Counted from the stretch's first letter, positions 47,885 through 60,235 are shown. The stretch is DNA of 64,000 nucleotides from Ursus arctos (GCF_023065955.2 NW_026623078.1:9682199-9746198); one strand, 5' to 3'. The notes: generated from the sequence alone by a model not told the origin. Program-made: numbers and translations.

Positions 47885-50245
47885 TCTGGTTTTAAACTTT
47901 TTAACATTTCATATTTACAGAAAATGTGCAGAAATATCACCAAGAATTTCCGTACATTTTACCCAGATTCCTCAAATGTCAACATTTTATATGTGCTTTA
48001 TCATATTATCTATCTGACCTATTTATCGTCTAAATTTTCTTTTTTCTAACCCTCTGAAAATAAGTTGCAGACCTGCGTTCCCTTTGGCTTAATTATTCTA
48101 GTATGTGTTTCCTAGAAACAGGAACTTTTTTACATAAAATAGTAGAATTATCAAAATGAGGAAACTACTGGTAGTCTGTCGGTGGGGAGAGCGGCATGCC
48201 CGTAAATCCGCCTCGGGGAGCAGTGTTTTCGTGGCTGTTTAGCGTGGGACGCCCTCTCTGGACCCAATGTATCGGTACTTTGGCAGCTGCCATGAATTCT
48301 GGAGCCATGAGGATCTACAGCAGAGGACATTTCCAGGTCAAAAATGAAAAAAAAAAAAAAAAAGCAGAAAAATCCAAATATAAGCCACTTTGGGGACAAG
48401 TATTTTACAGTGACTCACCTTCTGTCACCATATCTGGGAGGGCAAGTTGAAGAATTTCTCGGGAAAGATATTGGATATCTTATTCCAAATAAAAAGGAAG
48501 CTAAATTTGCACAAACCGTAGGAAGAATTGCTTCTGTACCAAGTCCAGAATGTGCATATACGGCACAAAGCGCTTCACCTCATCCTACCCATGATGGAAG
48601 TTCTATTGTCTCCAGATTCAGCGTGTTTGAGCAGAGGAAAATCATTGGTTGTAAAAGGTATCAAGGACTATGATTTTATTCTTTCAAATAGTATATTATC
48701 AAATGCTGTGTCATGGGGAGTAAAAATTCTTCATATTGATGGGAAAAAGAGTAGGCATGGGCACCCAGAGAGCAAGAACAAGTGGACTCAAAAAACCTTT
48801 TGTAAAGATGGTACAAGCCAACTTTATAGACCATTTTATCTTCAGCTGACCAATACGCCTTTTATAAATTACTCTAATCAGAAGCACCCCGGTCCATTTG
48901 ATGTAGATAAGCCATTTAGCATCCAAAAGCAAGCTCAGAATCCAAACAGATGGCAGTAAATGTGGTGGAATCCCGATTCAACAGCATTTGAAAGAGAAGA
49001 AAAAATGATACTGTGAATACCGCTTGCAGAAATATGAACCTCTTGAAGCTCCTCTTCCAAGTGAGCAACACAGAAACTGCACAGATTAATCACTACCAAG
49101 GTGTTGATGATATTGTATCTAAGTTAATTTTTGACTTTGTGGAATAGGAAAGGGACGTGCCTAAAAAGAATAAAATACAGTATTTGATCCCTTTCTCGTA
49201 TTATTGCAACTGTCCTGAAAAAAAATCTGAACCAAAAGAAAAGCTAGAATTGCAATATATTTCTCAGAAAGACTTCAGAGGAAATAATATACAAGTAATT
49301 GAGCAGAGTTTCCTGTACGAAGAAACAAGGGAACCTGAACAAAAGTGTGTGTTTATTTCACAATAAGCAAATTGAGAGGACTTGATGAAAAAGAACCAGT
49401 GTATGTTCCATGTTAAAAATCCAGCAGAATATGATATAAAACAAAATTTTACAAATCTACCTCCACATAAAAATGAACAGGGATGCATTCTTGACATTTT
49501 TGAACATATTAATAATAGCTGAAAATGACTTAGAAGAACTAAGGGCAGATTACTGCCCATGTAAGCTATAGACATCTGTACAAGTTTCTAATGTCAATAC
49601 AGATCACACTGCATCTCAACCAAAACAAAGTCAGACATTGCTTTTTCAAGCAAAGGACCTGAAGGAAATGGACCTTCACCCAATATTTGGTCATGATTCC
49701 AGACTGTTAACAATAAACAGTTCACAGAAGCAGCTAACAATTCAGGCAAAGACTCCATTCCAAAGTCCTCCTGAGGACCCCAATGAATGTGAAAATCAAG
49801 AATATGGGTAGTTTAACTTTTGGTAAGATCCACTGGAAAATGAAACTATTATTAGGAATAAATAAAACAGAATCTAGAACCAAGTGTGGAATTTGATAAA
49901 GAAAGAACTGAATTTCTTATTATACAAGAAGGAAACAAAATTTGTACCTCTCCAGTACAATCCCTACTGGACTTATTTCAGACTAGTAAAGAGAAGTCAG
50001 AATTTTTGTGTTTCACAAGCCACATTGAAAACAGTGGTGTATGGGATGCTTTAGATATTTGGGAAGAGAAAAATTTAGATAATCTGTGGTCAGTGCTTTA
50101 CTCTTCCTTTCAACTTCTGCAACTTTACTGGCTTTTAGACCTAAAAAAATAAATATCTTTCAGAAGTGAAAAAAATCAGAAAACTACTATTGTTATAATT
50201 CTATCGGTCAATATGTAGACCTTATAGATATTTTTCCCAGTTGGC
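47885..50245 (-). mobile_element. Ancient LINE-like repeat hosting the DBF4 retrocopy
   Basis: The left part (47,885-48,169: TTCCGTACATTTTACCCAGA, CTCAAATGTCAACATTTTAT, AATAAGTTGCAGACCTGCGT) and right part (50,172-50,245: TATGTAGACCTTATAGATAT then CCCAGTTGG) read as one old repeat when the retrocopy is removed. I associate it with old L1/HAL1 3' UTRs; family and orientation are not certain. Confidence 0.55.
48153..50188 (+). pseudogene. DBF4: Processed pseudogene of DBF4 (CDC7 kinase regulatory subunit)
   Basis: DBF4 binds and activates CDC7, the kinase that fires replication origins. This intronless copy spans 48,170-50,171, with the ancestral start at 48,292 (MNSGAMRI) and stop at 50,136-50,138 (ending STFTGF in the parent, here LYWLL*/TGF in shifted frames). 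Parts in order: an N/BRCT-like motif remnant (VEEFLGKDIGYLI, about 48,440-48,480), motif M (SQLYRPFYLQLTN, from about 48,816), and a motif C zinc finger region (LQKYEPLE...SEQHRN, about 49,027-49,078) in which a cysteine of the C-x-x-C pair and a histidine are lost. Segments are deleted after GHFQ, after VTIS and between ILHID and SQLYRP; A-runs and frameshifts break the frame. Flanks 48,153-48,169 and 50,172-50,188 match at 15 of 17 (AAAATGAGGAAACTACT / AAAATCAGAAAACTACT), the signature of L1-mediated insertion. It is not expected to encode protein; identification is from remembered DBF4 sequence. Confidence 0.95.
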
Positions 50246-51497
50246 AAATGAATAAATACACTCAAAAACAAATTCATTTTTTCCATTTTCCTTTGATTAT
50301 CATTTACTTTAAGTTTTCTGTTTATTTTAAAGCATTCACAACAATTTTTCTGTATTTTTCTGTTATTATAATAATGAAAAAAATTGATTGGAATAAGACA
50401 TTTGTACATGGCCTTCTCACATGCATCAAGAGAAAAAAATATTACCCACTCTGGCTGAATGGAAACTTCTATCATTCCACATGCATTATGTTTCCACCTG
50501 ACAGTGTTTTTCTCTTATTTAGTGTAACCAACCCACACACAAGATTTGGGATGCCTCAATAAATAGTCCTTTTTTTTAAACCTGGAGCCTCAATATGTAG
50601 AGAGATACAAAGAGATAAAATAGATGGAAAGCAAAAGCTCATTTCTATAACTTCTATAACTAAATAGGAGAATATAGACTGAAGTCTATTAGTCAATGAG
50701 AATTGCTAATAAATACCTCAGAATCAGGAAAGCGTAGCACTTCTTACAGGCAAAGTGGGGCAACCACATGCCTTTTCCTAAGGGAGGAGCTTCTATAGAA
50801 ATGTCACATGGGCTTTCAAATTCAAAAGTGCTATGAATGAGATACCTTGAACAAATCTTCCAATGAAAGCACTATTTTAGAAAACATTTTTAATTGTAAT
50901 TACTTCCTAGACTAAATTTATAAGCAAATAAATAGAAATCTGACACTAATGAGGAGCAAATCACTGGATTGGAGGATAAACCAAAAACATTTAGCCAGCA
51001 GAGAGTAAAATAGATAGAATACAAGACATAAGACAGAATCTGTTTTTGATGTTTGACTACTGACACTTTCAAGCCCAACGTCTCCCCAATTCCCTTTTGC
51101 CCCATAACTCATCAGGCTGATTAGAGAGTCCAGGAACTCCTTCCTTTGAAAATAATGCAAATTCTGCTTGGGAACCCTAATGTCAGTACAGCCCTCACCA
51201 AAAAAATAAAGCTACTGACTGGCATCTTTCTTCATCAAGCCAGTTTTGATCAGTGTGGGTACCACTGTGTTTTCCACGGAGTGCCTTCTGATGTAAGTAA
51301 TAAACCTTTTTTCATATCTTCTGGTTTAGATATGATATCATCAGTCTTGACATCTGAACCAGTTTTGAGTAGATGGGAGTGGGAATTGATTCTGCTTTCC
51401 ATGGGGGCCGTCAAAAGATACATGAAAAAGAGCAGACGTTAGGTTGTAAGCTCTCTCCTTCCCATTGGATTTAGTAAGAATTTTTAATAGTTTTATG
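50246..51497. other. Unique sequence
   Basis: No gene is recognised; frames up to about 104 codons (for example 50,248-50,562) are AT-rich chance frames. A 98-codon frame at 51,146-51,442 has no domain I can name. Confidence 0.45.
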
Positions 51498-51721
51498 CAT
51501 AATAAAAAATTTTTTTAAAGATTTTATTTATTTATTTGACAGAGATAGAGACAGCCAGCAAGAGAGGGAACACAAGCAGGGGGAGTGGGAGAGGAAGAAG
51601 CAGGCTCATAGCGGAGGAGCCTGATGTGGGGCTCGATCCCAGAACGCCGGGATCACGCCCTGAGCCGAAGGCAGATGCTTAACCGCTGTGCCACCCAGGT
51701 GCCCCCATAATAAAAATTTTT
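51498..51721 (-). mobile_element. Bear-type Can-SINE, antisense, with TSD
   Basis: The body at 51,515-51,705 is intact: TAAAGATTTTATTTATTTAT, GACAGAGATAGAGACAGCCA, the bear-type middle (GCAGGCTCATAGCGGAGGAG), AACGCCGGGATCACGCCCTG and the head GTGCCACCCAGGTGCCCC. CATAATAAAAA(A)TTTTT flanks it at 51,498-51,514 and 51,706-51,721, differing only by one A. Low divergence. Confidence 0.95.
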
Positions 51722-52829
51722 AAAGTAAATATTCCCCAAGTTTACTGTCCCCAAATTCTTTCATCATATTTCCTTAAGAATATAAACTTGGATATTATCA
51801 GAAATTAATAACCTGATGTTACTATGTTTTCATTTTCATGATTATCGGATGAGTCTTTACTAGCTATGTTTTTTGAGATTTGGTTTTTGCAGAGTCAAAA
51901 ACGAAGCAGGTGTCTTAAAATTAAGCTGCTGGTTTTATTTATTTATTTTTTCTATCACATGCCATCATTTAGAAATAATGATCATAGACTAAACACCAGG
52001 TTATTAATCAGATCTTTTTTAGACCATGAAATTCTGACCTCTCTCTTTTCCACCTGAATGACTTGGTATTACTAAACTACAAGAAAAACTTAAAGAAAAC
52101 TAAACATATTAAAAACACATGTAAAAACATGTTTTATGTTTAATAAGTTTTAAAATTATTTTTAAATAGATGATTTAAAATGCCTTTGAAAAGATAACTT
52201 TTGTAATTACAAAATGCCACATTTAAAGTTGTATTTTGTAATGCTTCAAATGTGAAACTCAAGAGTTTTTAAAAATCTCTACACTTTAGATAATCAAAGG
52301 TGTAACTTCATATAAACGTCCTTTGAATAGAGGAGCAAAACAATCTATATGCCTTAAAGTTGACAATTTTATGATTTTGGAATTGTGGGTTTATGGAATT
52401 GTCAAAAGAGCACCAGCTTTGAATTTACCTAACACGTTCACCTCATTCTTTGGAAATGGGTTTCTCCATTGTTAGACAAGATTGGACTTGATATCTCTTA
52501 AGCTTTCTTCTACTTCTAAAATTATGTGATTTTCCTTGTGACATATATCCCAAATTCATTAAAGTCGTGAATGTTAGAAAATCTTGATTATGTGGTTAGT
52601 ATTAAGACTTGTTGTTTACCAGAAGTGGGTATTTTATGTTCATTTTTTTTTCATCTACTTCTGCTTTTTCTAGTTTTTTAAAAGGTAAAAGTAAATATAA
52701 CAAAACTTCTCAAGACAGTTTTCATATAAATTATAACAGATGTATGTTTATTTTTTCTTTTTTCCTTCCTCTTCATACCTACTATGTAAGGTCTATTGCT
52801 TGGTTCCTTTTAGACATAATCATTGTTTT
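51722..52829. other. Unique AT-rich sequence
   Basis: Nothing recognised. Confidence 0.45.
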
Positions 52830-54318
52830 TTAGGTTTAGGGTTTTATTAAGATAAAATTGATATATAACATTATATAAGTTTCAGGTGTACAACATTATA
52901 ATTCAACATCTGTATACACTATAAAAAGACCACCAAAAGTCTAATTACTATCCATCACCATATAATTGACTCATTTCACCCATTTTTACCCACCTCCCAT
53001 TCCCTTCCCCTCTAGTTTCCATCAATCTCTCTATTTATCTGCAATTTTGTTTTCGTATTATTTGTTCTTTTGTTTTGTTTTGTTTTTTTAGATTCCAAAT
53101 GTGAGTGAAATAATATGGTCTTGTCATTCTCTGACTTATTTCACTTAGCATAATACCTTCAAGGTGCATCCATGTTGTCACAAACGGTAAGATTTCATTC
53201 TTCTTTGTGCCTAAGTAGTATTCCATTTTATATACCACATCCTCTTCATCCATTCATTCATCAAAGCGCTTAACTTATTTAAAAATTTTGGCTATTGTAA
53301 GTAATGCTACAATGAAAATAAGGGTGAAAATATCTTTTTGAATTAGTATTTTCATATTCTTTGGATAAACACTCAGAAATGAAGAGCTGGATTATATAAT
53401 ATTTGTCTTTTTTTATTTTTGAAGAAACTTTGTATTGTTTTCCTTACTGGTTGTACCAATTTATAGAGTGTATGGGGTTCCCTTTTCTCTACATCTTCAC
53501 TAAATTGGATTGTTTGGGGTTTTTTTTATTGTTGAGTTTTGTGGGCTTTTTATATATTTTGGATATTAAGCCTTTATCAGATGTATGATATACAAATAAC
53601 TTCTCTAATTCTGTCAGTTGTCTTTTAATTTTGGTGATCATTTCCTTCACTCTGCAGATTTCTAGTTTCATGTATTTCTGTGTGTTTATTTTTGCCTTTG
53701 TTTCCCTTGCCTTTGAAGTCAGATCCAAAAGCACATCACTAAAACTTACTGTCTAGAATTTATTCCAGGAGTTTTATGGCTTTAAGTCTTACATTCAAGT
53801 CTGTCATTTATTTCAAGTTAATTTTTGTGTATGGTGAAAGAGAGTGCTCTGGTTTCATTCTTTTTCATTTGGCTATTCAGTTTTCACTGCACCATTTACT
53901 GAAGACTCTTTTTTGTCCACTGTATGTTCTTGACTCCTTTGTCATAAAATAATAGTCCCTATGTGTGTGGGTTTATTTGGGGACTCTCAATTATGTTTTA
54001 TTGAACTGTGTTTGATTATTACAGCTTTGTAATATAGTTTGAAATCAGGGAGAATGATACCTCATCTTTGTTCTTTCTCAAGGTTGCTTTGTCTATTTGG
54101 GGTCTTTTGTGGTTCCATACAAATTTTAGAATTATTATGTTTTCTTTCTGTGAAAGTGCCATTGGGATTTTGGTAGATATTGCACTGAATTTGTAGATTG
54201 CATTGGGTATTTTGGACATTCTAACTATTTTTCTGATCTATGAGAAAAAATTATCTTTTCATTTATTTATATGTTCATCAATTACTTTTGTCAATGTCTT
54301 AGATTTAACACTTGATAT
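52830..54318 (-). mobile_element. Old L1 (L1MA/L1MB-like) 3' part, antisense
   Basis: TTTCAGGTGTACAACATTAT, GACTTATTTCACTTAGCATA, CCATTTTATATACCACATCC and then the ORF2 C-terminal and reverse-transcriptase regions (to TTGGACATTCTAACTATTTT) are in antisense order. Frames are broken. The recurrent repeat position (about 53,220-53,235) is unexpanded here, which serves as a useful contrast. Confidence 0.82.
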
Positions 54319-54337
54319 TTAAAACACAAAAGAACCA

Positions 54338-54508
54338 GAGGTGCCTGGTTGGCTTAATGGGTTGTGTCCAACTCTTGATTTTGGCTCAGGTCATCATTTC
54401 AGGGTTATGAGATTGAGACCCACATCAGACTACATGGTGGGTGTGGAGCCTGCTTAAGAGTCTCCCTCTCCCTCTCCCTCTGCTCCTACCCCTCCTCTAA
54501 AAAAAAAA
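54338..54508 (+). mobile_element. Can-SINE at the boundary of opposite L1 pieces
   Basis: The head AGGTGCCTGGTTGGCTTAAT, TGGCTCAGGTCATCATTTCA, CT-rich middle and an A-run (54,499-54,508). Old type. It lies exactly between an antisense L1 3' part and a sense L1 5' part. Confidence 0.88.
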
Positions 54509-54511
54509 TGA

Positions 54512-55725
54512 GAGTGACATCAGTAAGATGATAAAATAGAAGCCCAGGCCCCTTGTACCCCCATGGAGAAAATAAAAAAATGACAATATATGGGACAAAT
54601 TATCTTTATGACATTTCCAAACACCAGTTTAGAATGTGCAGTACCTCAGGAAAACACAAAACCAAAAACCACATCAAAGTAGTTAAGAAAGTTTGTTGCA
54701 TTTGCCAGCTAGGGCCCATTCCTCTTCCCCGGAACAACATGGCATGACTGGAAGAAAATTCCCAACTCCCAGGAGGGAAAGAGAAGAGTGGAATGTGCAT
54801 CCAACTTTCTGGCTTTTAAAGGGGCTGCCTGAAGGACTCATTTCTGTCTTGCCTGACTCAGAGCACTACGGGAATAGTGGTGTTAGCTGGTTGGGGGGGG
54901 GGGCACTGAGAACAAAGGTAAGTGTGACAGCTTATAATAGCACCAGAAAGACTACAGTACTTCAGAGAGACAAGAGAAGGAATAAGAAATTATGGGCACT
55001 TGAGAACAGAAACAAAACTCCTTCACTGGGAAATTACATGCATAAGCCCAGGGAAGATATACCCACAGAAAAGGTTTGAGAGGTCTTCAGAATCTCTAGC
55101 TAGTCTTAACGACAAAAGTAATTACTTGTGTGAAGCCAATCCATAAAGACTGAGGAGGGCAGCTATCTTTCAAATGATAAGATCTCAACAAAAATCACAA
55201 AATAGACAAAGGAAACAAAGAAAGATGGTCCAATAAAAGTAATAAAATAAACCTCAAAAAACATGGTTCTACAGAAATGGAGATTTTAAATTGCCTAATA
55301 AATAGTGCAAAACAACCTTCTTAAAGATGCTCAATGAGCTAAAAGAGAATACACATAGACAACAAGATGACATTAGAAAAATGGTGCATGAACAAAAAGA
55401 GAATATCAACATAGAGAAGAAATTTAAAAAGAGCCAAACAGAATTAAAAAAAAAAAGAAAACAGTGACTAAATTGAAAAATTTACTATATTTAATAGCTG
55501 ACTTGATTAAGCAGAAGAATCAACAAACTTAAAAACAGATCATTTGAAGTTACTGATTAAGGAGAGCAAGAAGAGAAAAATTTGAAGGAAAATTGAAGAA
55601 ATAATGGTTGAAAACTTCCTAACTTCAAGGAAGGAAATGGACATACAAATGCAAGAAGTTCAATTAGCTCCAATGAGGATAAATCAAAAGTGCTCATGCT
55701 GAAACACATTTGAATGGAGCGTTAT
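54512..55725 (+). mobile_element. Old L1M 5' UTR and ORF1 fragment, sense
   Basis: The ORF1-derived part is recognisable: CTCAATGAGCTAAAAGAGAA (about 55,331), GAATATCAACATAGAGAAGA, GACTTGATTAAGCAGAAGAA, GAAGAAATAATGGTTGAAAA and GGAAATGGACATACAAATGC. Upstream sequence to about 54,512 is consistent with its 5' UTR and carries an 11-base G-run at 54,893-54,903. Internal deletions are evident and no frame is intact; the 128-codon frame at 54,693-55,079 lies in the UTR-like part. Confidence 0.7.
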
Positions 55726-56309
55726 CACTCAGCTCATCTGCATTCATGTGGAAGCCAGTCATATTATCATTGTTTTGTGTTTTATTCTTTCAACTTGTAT
55801 TACCTGTTTGAATACAGTTTGTTCAGAATATTATCAATTACGTAATTCTTACATATTCAATTTTTAAAGGAATAGAGTTGTGTAAAATGATGGATGGAAT
55901 AATGTTCCAGAATCATCAGTTTGGTATGTTTGCATTGCAACATAATCTGATCTCACCTATATATTTATATAATATTAAACGTATCCAGTTCTTTCTGGAG
56001 ATATGTTAATAAATAAATGGATTTGGAAATGAATATACAGACAGGAAATTGCCAGAGAGTCTATTTAGTTTTATATTGTGTTTAGCCATAAAGCAAATTG
56101 AAACTGACTAGTAAAAATCGAATACAATTGGAAAATTTTATGTATGGTGCATAAATACCTAAAATGTATGTGCAAATTTTGGTGATTTAAACAGAATTGC
56201 TGATAAATACTGCTATTGTGTTAAAATAACTCTTAAATAATTTTCCATCTCACTTATCATTATAGATTCTTGTTTTTATTTTTCTTTAAATAATTTTTTA
56301 AAGAAATGG
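55726..56309. other. Unique AT-rich sequence
   Basis: Nothing recognised. Confidence 0.4.
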
Positions 56310-56311
56310 AA

Positions 56312-56534
56312 TATGTGTTAGTTTGCTTGTGTTTTCACATGGTCTTCTCTCTGAGTGTGTCTCTGTCCTAATCTCCTCTTATAAGGACACCAGTCATATT
56401 GGATTAAGACTCACTCTAATGACCTAATTTTAATATTACTAGCTCTTGGAAGGCCCTGTTTTCAAATTCTGAAGTATTAGGGGTTAGGACTTCAATGTAT
56501 GAATTTTGTGAGTTCACAATGCCCATAACATGAT
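56312..56534 (-). mobile_element. MLT1-type LTR (ERVL-MaLR), antisense, internally deleted
   Basis: It starts TGTGTTAGTTTGC, then jumps to TCACATGGTCTTCTCTCTGA, TAATCTCCTCTTATAAGGAC, ACCAGTCATATTGGATTAAG, AGTATTAGGGGTTAGGACTT and ends CCCATAACA. This is the MLT1B-like order with the first internal third missing. Confidence 0.8.
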
Positions 56535-59164
56535 ATATGTGTAATTTAAACTAAAATTAAAAATGTACAAATTAAACGTGCATGAGTATAAGATCATATG
56601 TGAATGTATGTATATTATATGCACGTACACAAAAGCTGAACTAAAATTAATTAGGTGGAGAGCAATTGCCAGAGTGAGAATGTCACAAGATATTTTAGGT
56701 ATAGCTAGAAGCCAGGATGTAAAATTTCTAGCCTAATATGTAAGTGGTGGTACACATGACTGGATGTTTATCATATTTTAATTGATCTTTTTCTGCTTAG
56801 ATACTTAAAATCCTGATAAAGAAATATTAAAACAATTATAGAGATAATACACTATAATTAATATTGAAGTCTTCATTAGAATTTGGATCAATATTTTTCT
56901 CAAGACTAATAGAACACACACTTGATGACTGAGACTTGATCTATATAATAATATTTTTGTCAAACGTAACATGCTTTGTAATATCAGATAAAAAGGAATC
57001 TTGGCAACTGTCCCAGTGCCACTTCTCTTTTTAACCAGTTCTATGCTTGTATGATTTGCCAAATTCCATTTTGGGATGATCTCCACAAATAGTTACAGCT
57101 TTTACCTTGGCGTTTTCTCGAGAAAGGGATTATTTATAATTTTTCAAAGTAGTTATCTGCAGTTCAATCCATCTTATAGAGCATATATATATACTTCTTC
57201 TGTGTGTACAACTGAATTATGGTTTTTCAATGTTGTATAAAAAATACGTGTCTAAACAAATAACTAAAAATAAATATTTCTTTAAGTCTGTGACTGTTGG
57301 TGAATGAAAATTTACAATAGTGTTGATTTCCCAATGAATAGAGTTAACGTTCACAATCCCTATCATGAGGCTGGAGTTGTGATTGACCTCATGTGTCTCA
57401 TCAGCTCCTTAGTTACTACTTAGTCTGCTATGCACTTCAGGGACTCTAGCAAACTCTTTCTTACCCTTGGGATTCCACAAGTCCTATTTTTTTTCCCTAT
57501 AATAGCCTTTCCTACATTCTCACAAAATGAAGTTCCATTAATTACTTTTTCTTTCCAACTATATGTCATATTTACAAAGAGCATCTCACTGATTTTCCAA
57601 TATAAATTAAATTTCATAGCAATGATCTCGTTTTGTAAATACGCATTTATTACTGAATGATTAATTTGTTAAATAGCTCATGCCCTGACTCAGCTATGAG
57701 GGCCTGAATATGACTGATTTATTTTCCCCTGCATTGTCAGCACCAAATATAATTCAGCATGTTGTAGGCAGTGAATTTATATTTGTCTGAGGAAACAATC
57801 AATAAAATAATAAAATAATTTTGCTAACTTCACATATAAGCTTGCCTTCAGTCTGTGATATGTTACTCAAAGAACACAGTTTCTATTTGATGCTCACATA
57901 CATTTATCTTGATAAGCTAAGATACCAAGTTTCTTCTGAAGCAAACCTTTTGCAAAATGAAATTATCCAAAATATAAAAAGCTATTCTTATTTAGAATAT
58001 TCATACAATTTTCCATAGACTCTGAAGATAATTTCCTAAAGGAAAGTTCAAACAGGTTTGGATATATGCAGTTGTGCTTGAAGAAGTGAGTCGTATTGCA
58101 CGTCTTCTCCTGTGACCTTATTGAAGGATGGAGCACTGATTTGTATATTCTTTCCCAGAATATTTGTGCTACTTTATAACTTTTATATATATTGCCTTGG
58201 TTAGCATATATAACCTATTAATACTTCCATTCCATTGTCTGGTAAAAGAAGCCATCTAACTCAATAAATTATGTCCACTCATGGTTTATTGTTGTTTAAG
58301 GAATATTTATTTTTAAACTTTGAAATACCCTTTCAACTCTGCCAAATCAGAATGTAATTTCCTAAAATAAACTTTAAAATGAGAGAGATATTTATGTATA
58401 ATTGCTGACATCATCCGAATCTTTACTGATCACCTTAGTTGGAGTGTTAATATCATTATCTATTGCAATTTAATATTTCTGGTTTCTATATTTAGAAATA
58501 TACTCCAAAAGGATACTACATATTAAAAAGGAAATAATAGCTTCAAATCAATAGCTTGAATCAAATCATACTTAGTTTTAAATTATTCAGAAATTGAGTA
58601 AATATCATTCTAAAATCCTTTCCAGGATAGCCACCTTAGTTTCTTTTTCTCTAGGTTATTATTAAATTAAGATAAATATTTAAATAAATATATGTTATTT
58701 AGTAAGTTTTGTAATAAGGAAAGTATTGAAATTTTCTATAGATCTGTCTGACTATATTATATGGGAATAAAAGCCAATTGAGTAAAATCTTTTGCTTTTG
58801 ACAAATAATCCCGCCTCATGATTATTGATAAGAAAATCATCTATACATTCTTAAATTGTATTTTAAAATATTTAGCCAACTTCTTGATGAACTCCACAGA
58901 AGGCAATTTTACAAATTGATGTGTATGAGCTTTATCACATTTTTAAACTTCATACTTACAGTTTTAGAACAAATTTTTCCAATACATAATAATGTAATAC
59001 CTGGATAAGTTCAACTGATATTTAAGAAAAAATGTTTAAAATATTTCTAACTGTTAAATGAAGAAAACATGTCTTCTTTTACTCTGTTAGTCTTTTTCTT
59101 TTTATTCTTTACAGTATGTAGCAGATACATTGCACATTGTTCTGATAAGGATTTAGCTAGTAGT
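56535..59164. other. Unique AT-rich sequence, 2.6 kb
   Basis: No gene or repeat is recognised. Together with 27,000-31,000 this is one of the least repeat-laden parts of the window. Confidence 0.45.
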
Positions 59165-59397
59165 CCAATGATGGCTAGCATTTACAGACTGGTTGTCTGA
59201 CAAGCAATTTAAAAGGGTTTTATGTACATTTTTTTTTCAATCCATTAGCACAAGAATATCCTATCATTTTAACCACCTCATAGATAAGTAAAGTGAGATA
59301 TTAAATAATTCCTAAGGCCACACAGTTAGTAAAAGAGGGAGTCAGGGTCATTCAAGCACATTCTCTAATAACTCCCTGTTCTGTTACTTTACTGCCT
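59165..59397 (+). mobile_element. MIR SINE
   Basis: TAGCATTTACAGACTGGTTG, TTTTAACCACCTCATAGATA, AGTAAAGTGAGATATTAAAT, CTAAGGCCACACAGTTAGTA, AGAGGGAGTCAGGGTCATTC and TTCTGTTACTTTACTGCC give a nearly complete MIR order including the core. Confidence 0.85.
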
Positions 59398-59407
59398 GGG
59401 GGGAAGG

Positions 59408-59602
59408 GGGACTGTGATACTTAAGGTATTATCTCATTTATTAGTCACACTTTGTACTAAGTGTTCAAATCCCCACTTTACAGAGCAGTAATGAAATTTC
59501 TGAATGATTATGTAATTTGCCAAATAGAGCAGAATTTGAAAAGAAACTGTACTGAAAGATAAAGCTAAGTCTTCCTATCCAAAGTCAAAACTCTTAACCT
59601 GA
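59408..59602 (+). mobile_element. Second MIR SINE directly downstream
   Basis: GGTATTATCTCATTTATTAG, CAAATCCCCACTTTACAGAG, TGATTATGTAATTTGCCAAA, GCAGAATTTGAAAAGAAACT and CAAAACTCTTAACCTGACA reproduce the MIR order a second time in the same direction. Confidence 0.7.
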
Positions 59603-60235
59603 CAGTAAAATTGGTAAAAGTAGAAAAATGCCTTATTCTTAATGTTGTGTTGTATAATGTCAGTGTTATCACTAAATGGAATAATGTTGACTGAACTTTA
59701 TTTCTCTTGGAATGTCTAAGAATTATATTTACACTACTAGTTATAAGTGAAAGTTTGAGATGTAACTTTTATTGATAGAAGTTACTATTGTGATAGAAGT
59801 AGTGAGCTTTATTGAAAGAAATTCTCCCAAAATTTCATCAATGTTCCAAGTGCAGATGCTAATAATAATGAACCCTCAGAATCAACTGGTAGATAGCTAT
59901 TTAATAGTAATAACATGAATTTTGTGTTCACATCCTAAAATGAGTATGACAATTTTAACTAGTGGTCACCTCCAATAAGAGATTCTATTAAAATCTTTAC
60001 ATCAAAAATTTTTCAAAAGTACTGTATCTGTTTAAAGTGTAAAAGAGTAATATTAACTGACAAATGTCACAAATTTTAAGTAACAAAATTCAATCAAAAA
60101 CTTTTAAAATGGACATTTTGATTCAGAACATTATTTTAGGTAATGTGAACAGTTAGTTGACTTATCACAACCTGAAAAATATTTAAGAACACATGTGTAA
60201 CATGTGCATTTTCATTCTCACATATGATAGAGAAG
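59603..60235. other. Unique AT-rich sequence
   Basis: Nothing recognised. Confidence 0.4.

Noticed and set aside
48292..50138. Functional DBF4 gene or a new DBF4 paralogue
   Set aside because: No introns, several frameshifts and coding deletions, damaged zinc finger, and an insertion footprint; it is a dead retrocopy.
54693..55079. 128-codon plus-strand frame as an exon
   Set aside because: It lies in L1M 5' UTR-like sequence just upstream of recognisable ORF1 fragments, and has no domain.
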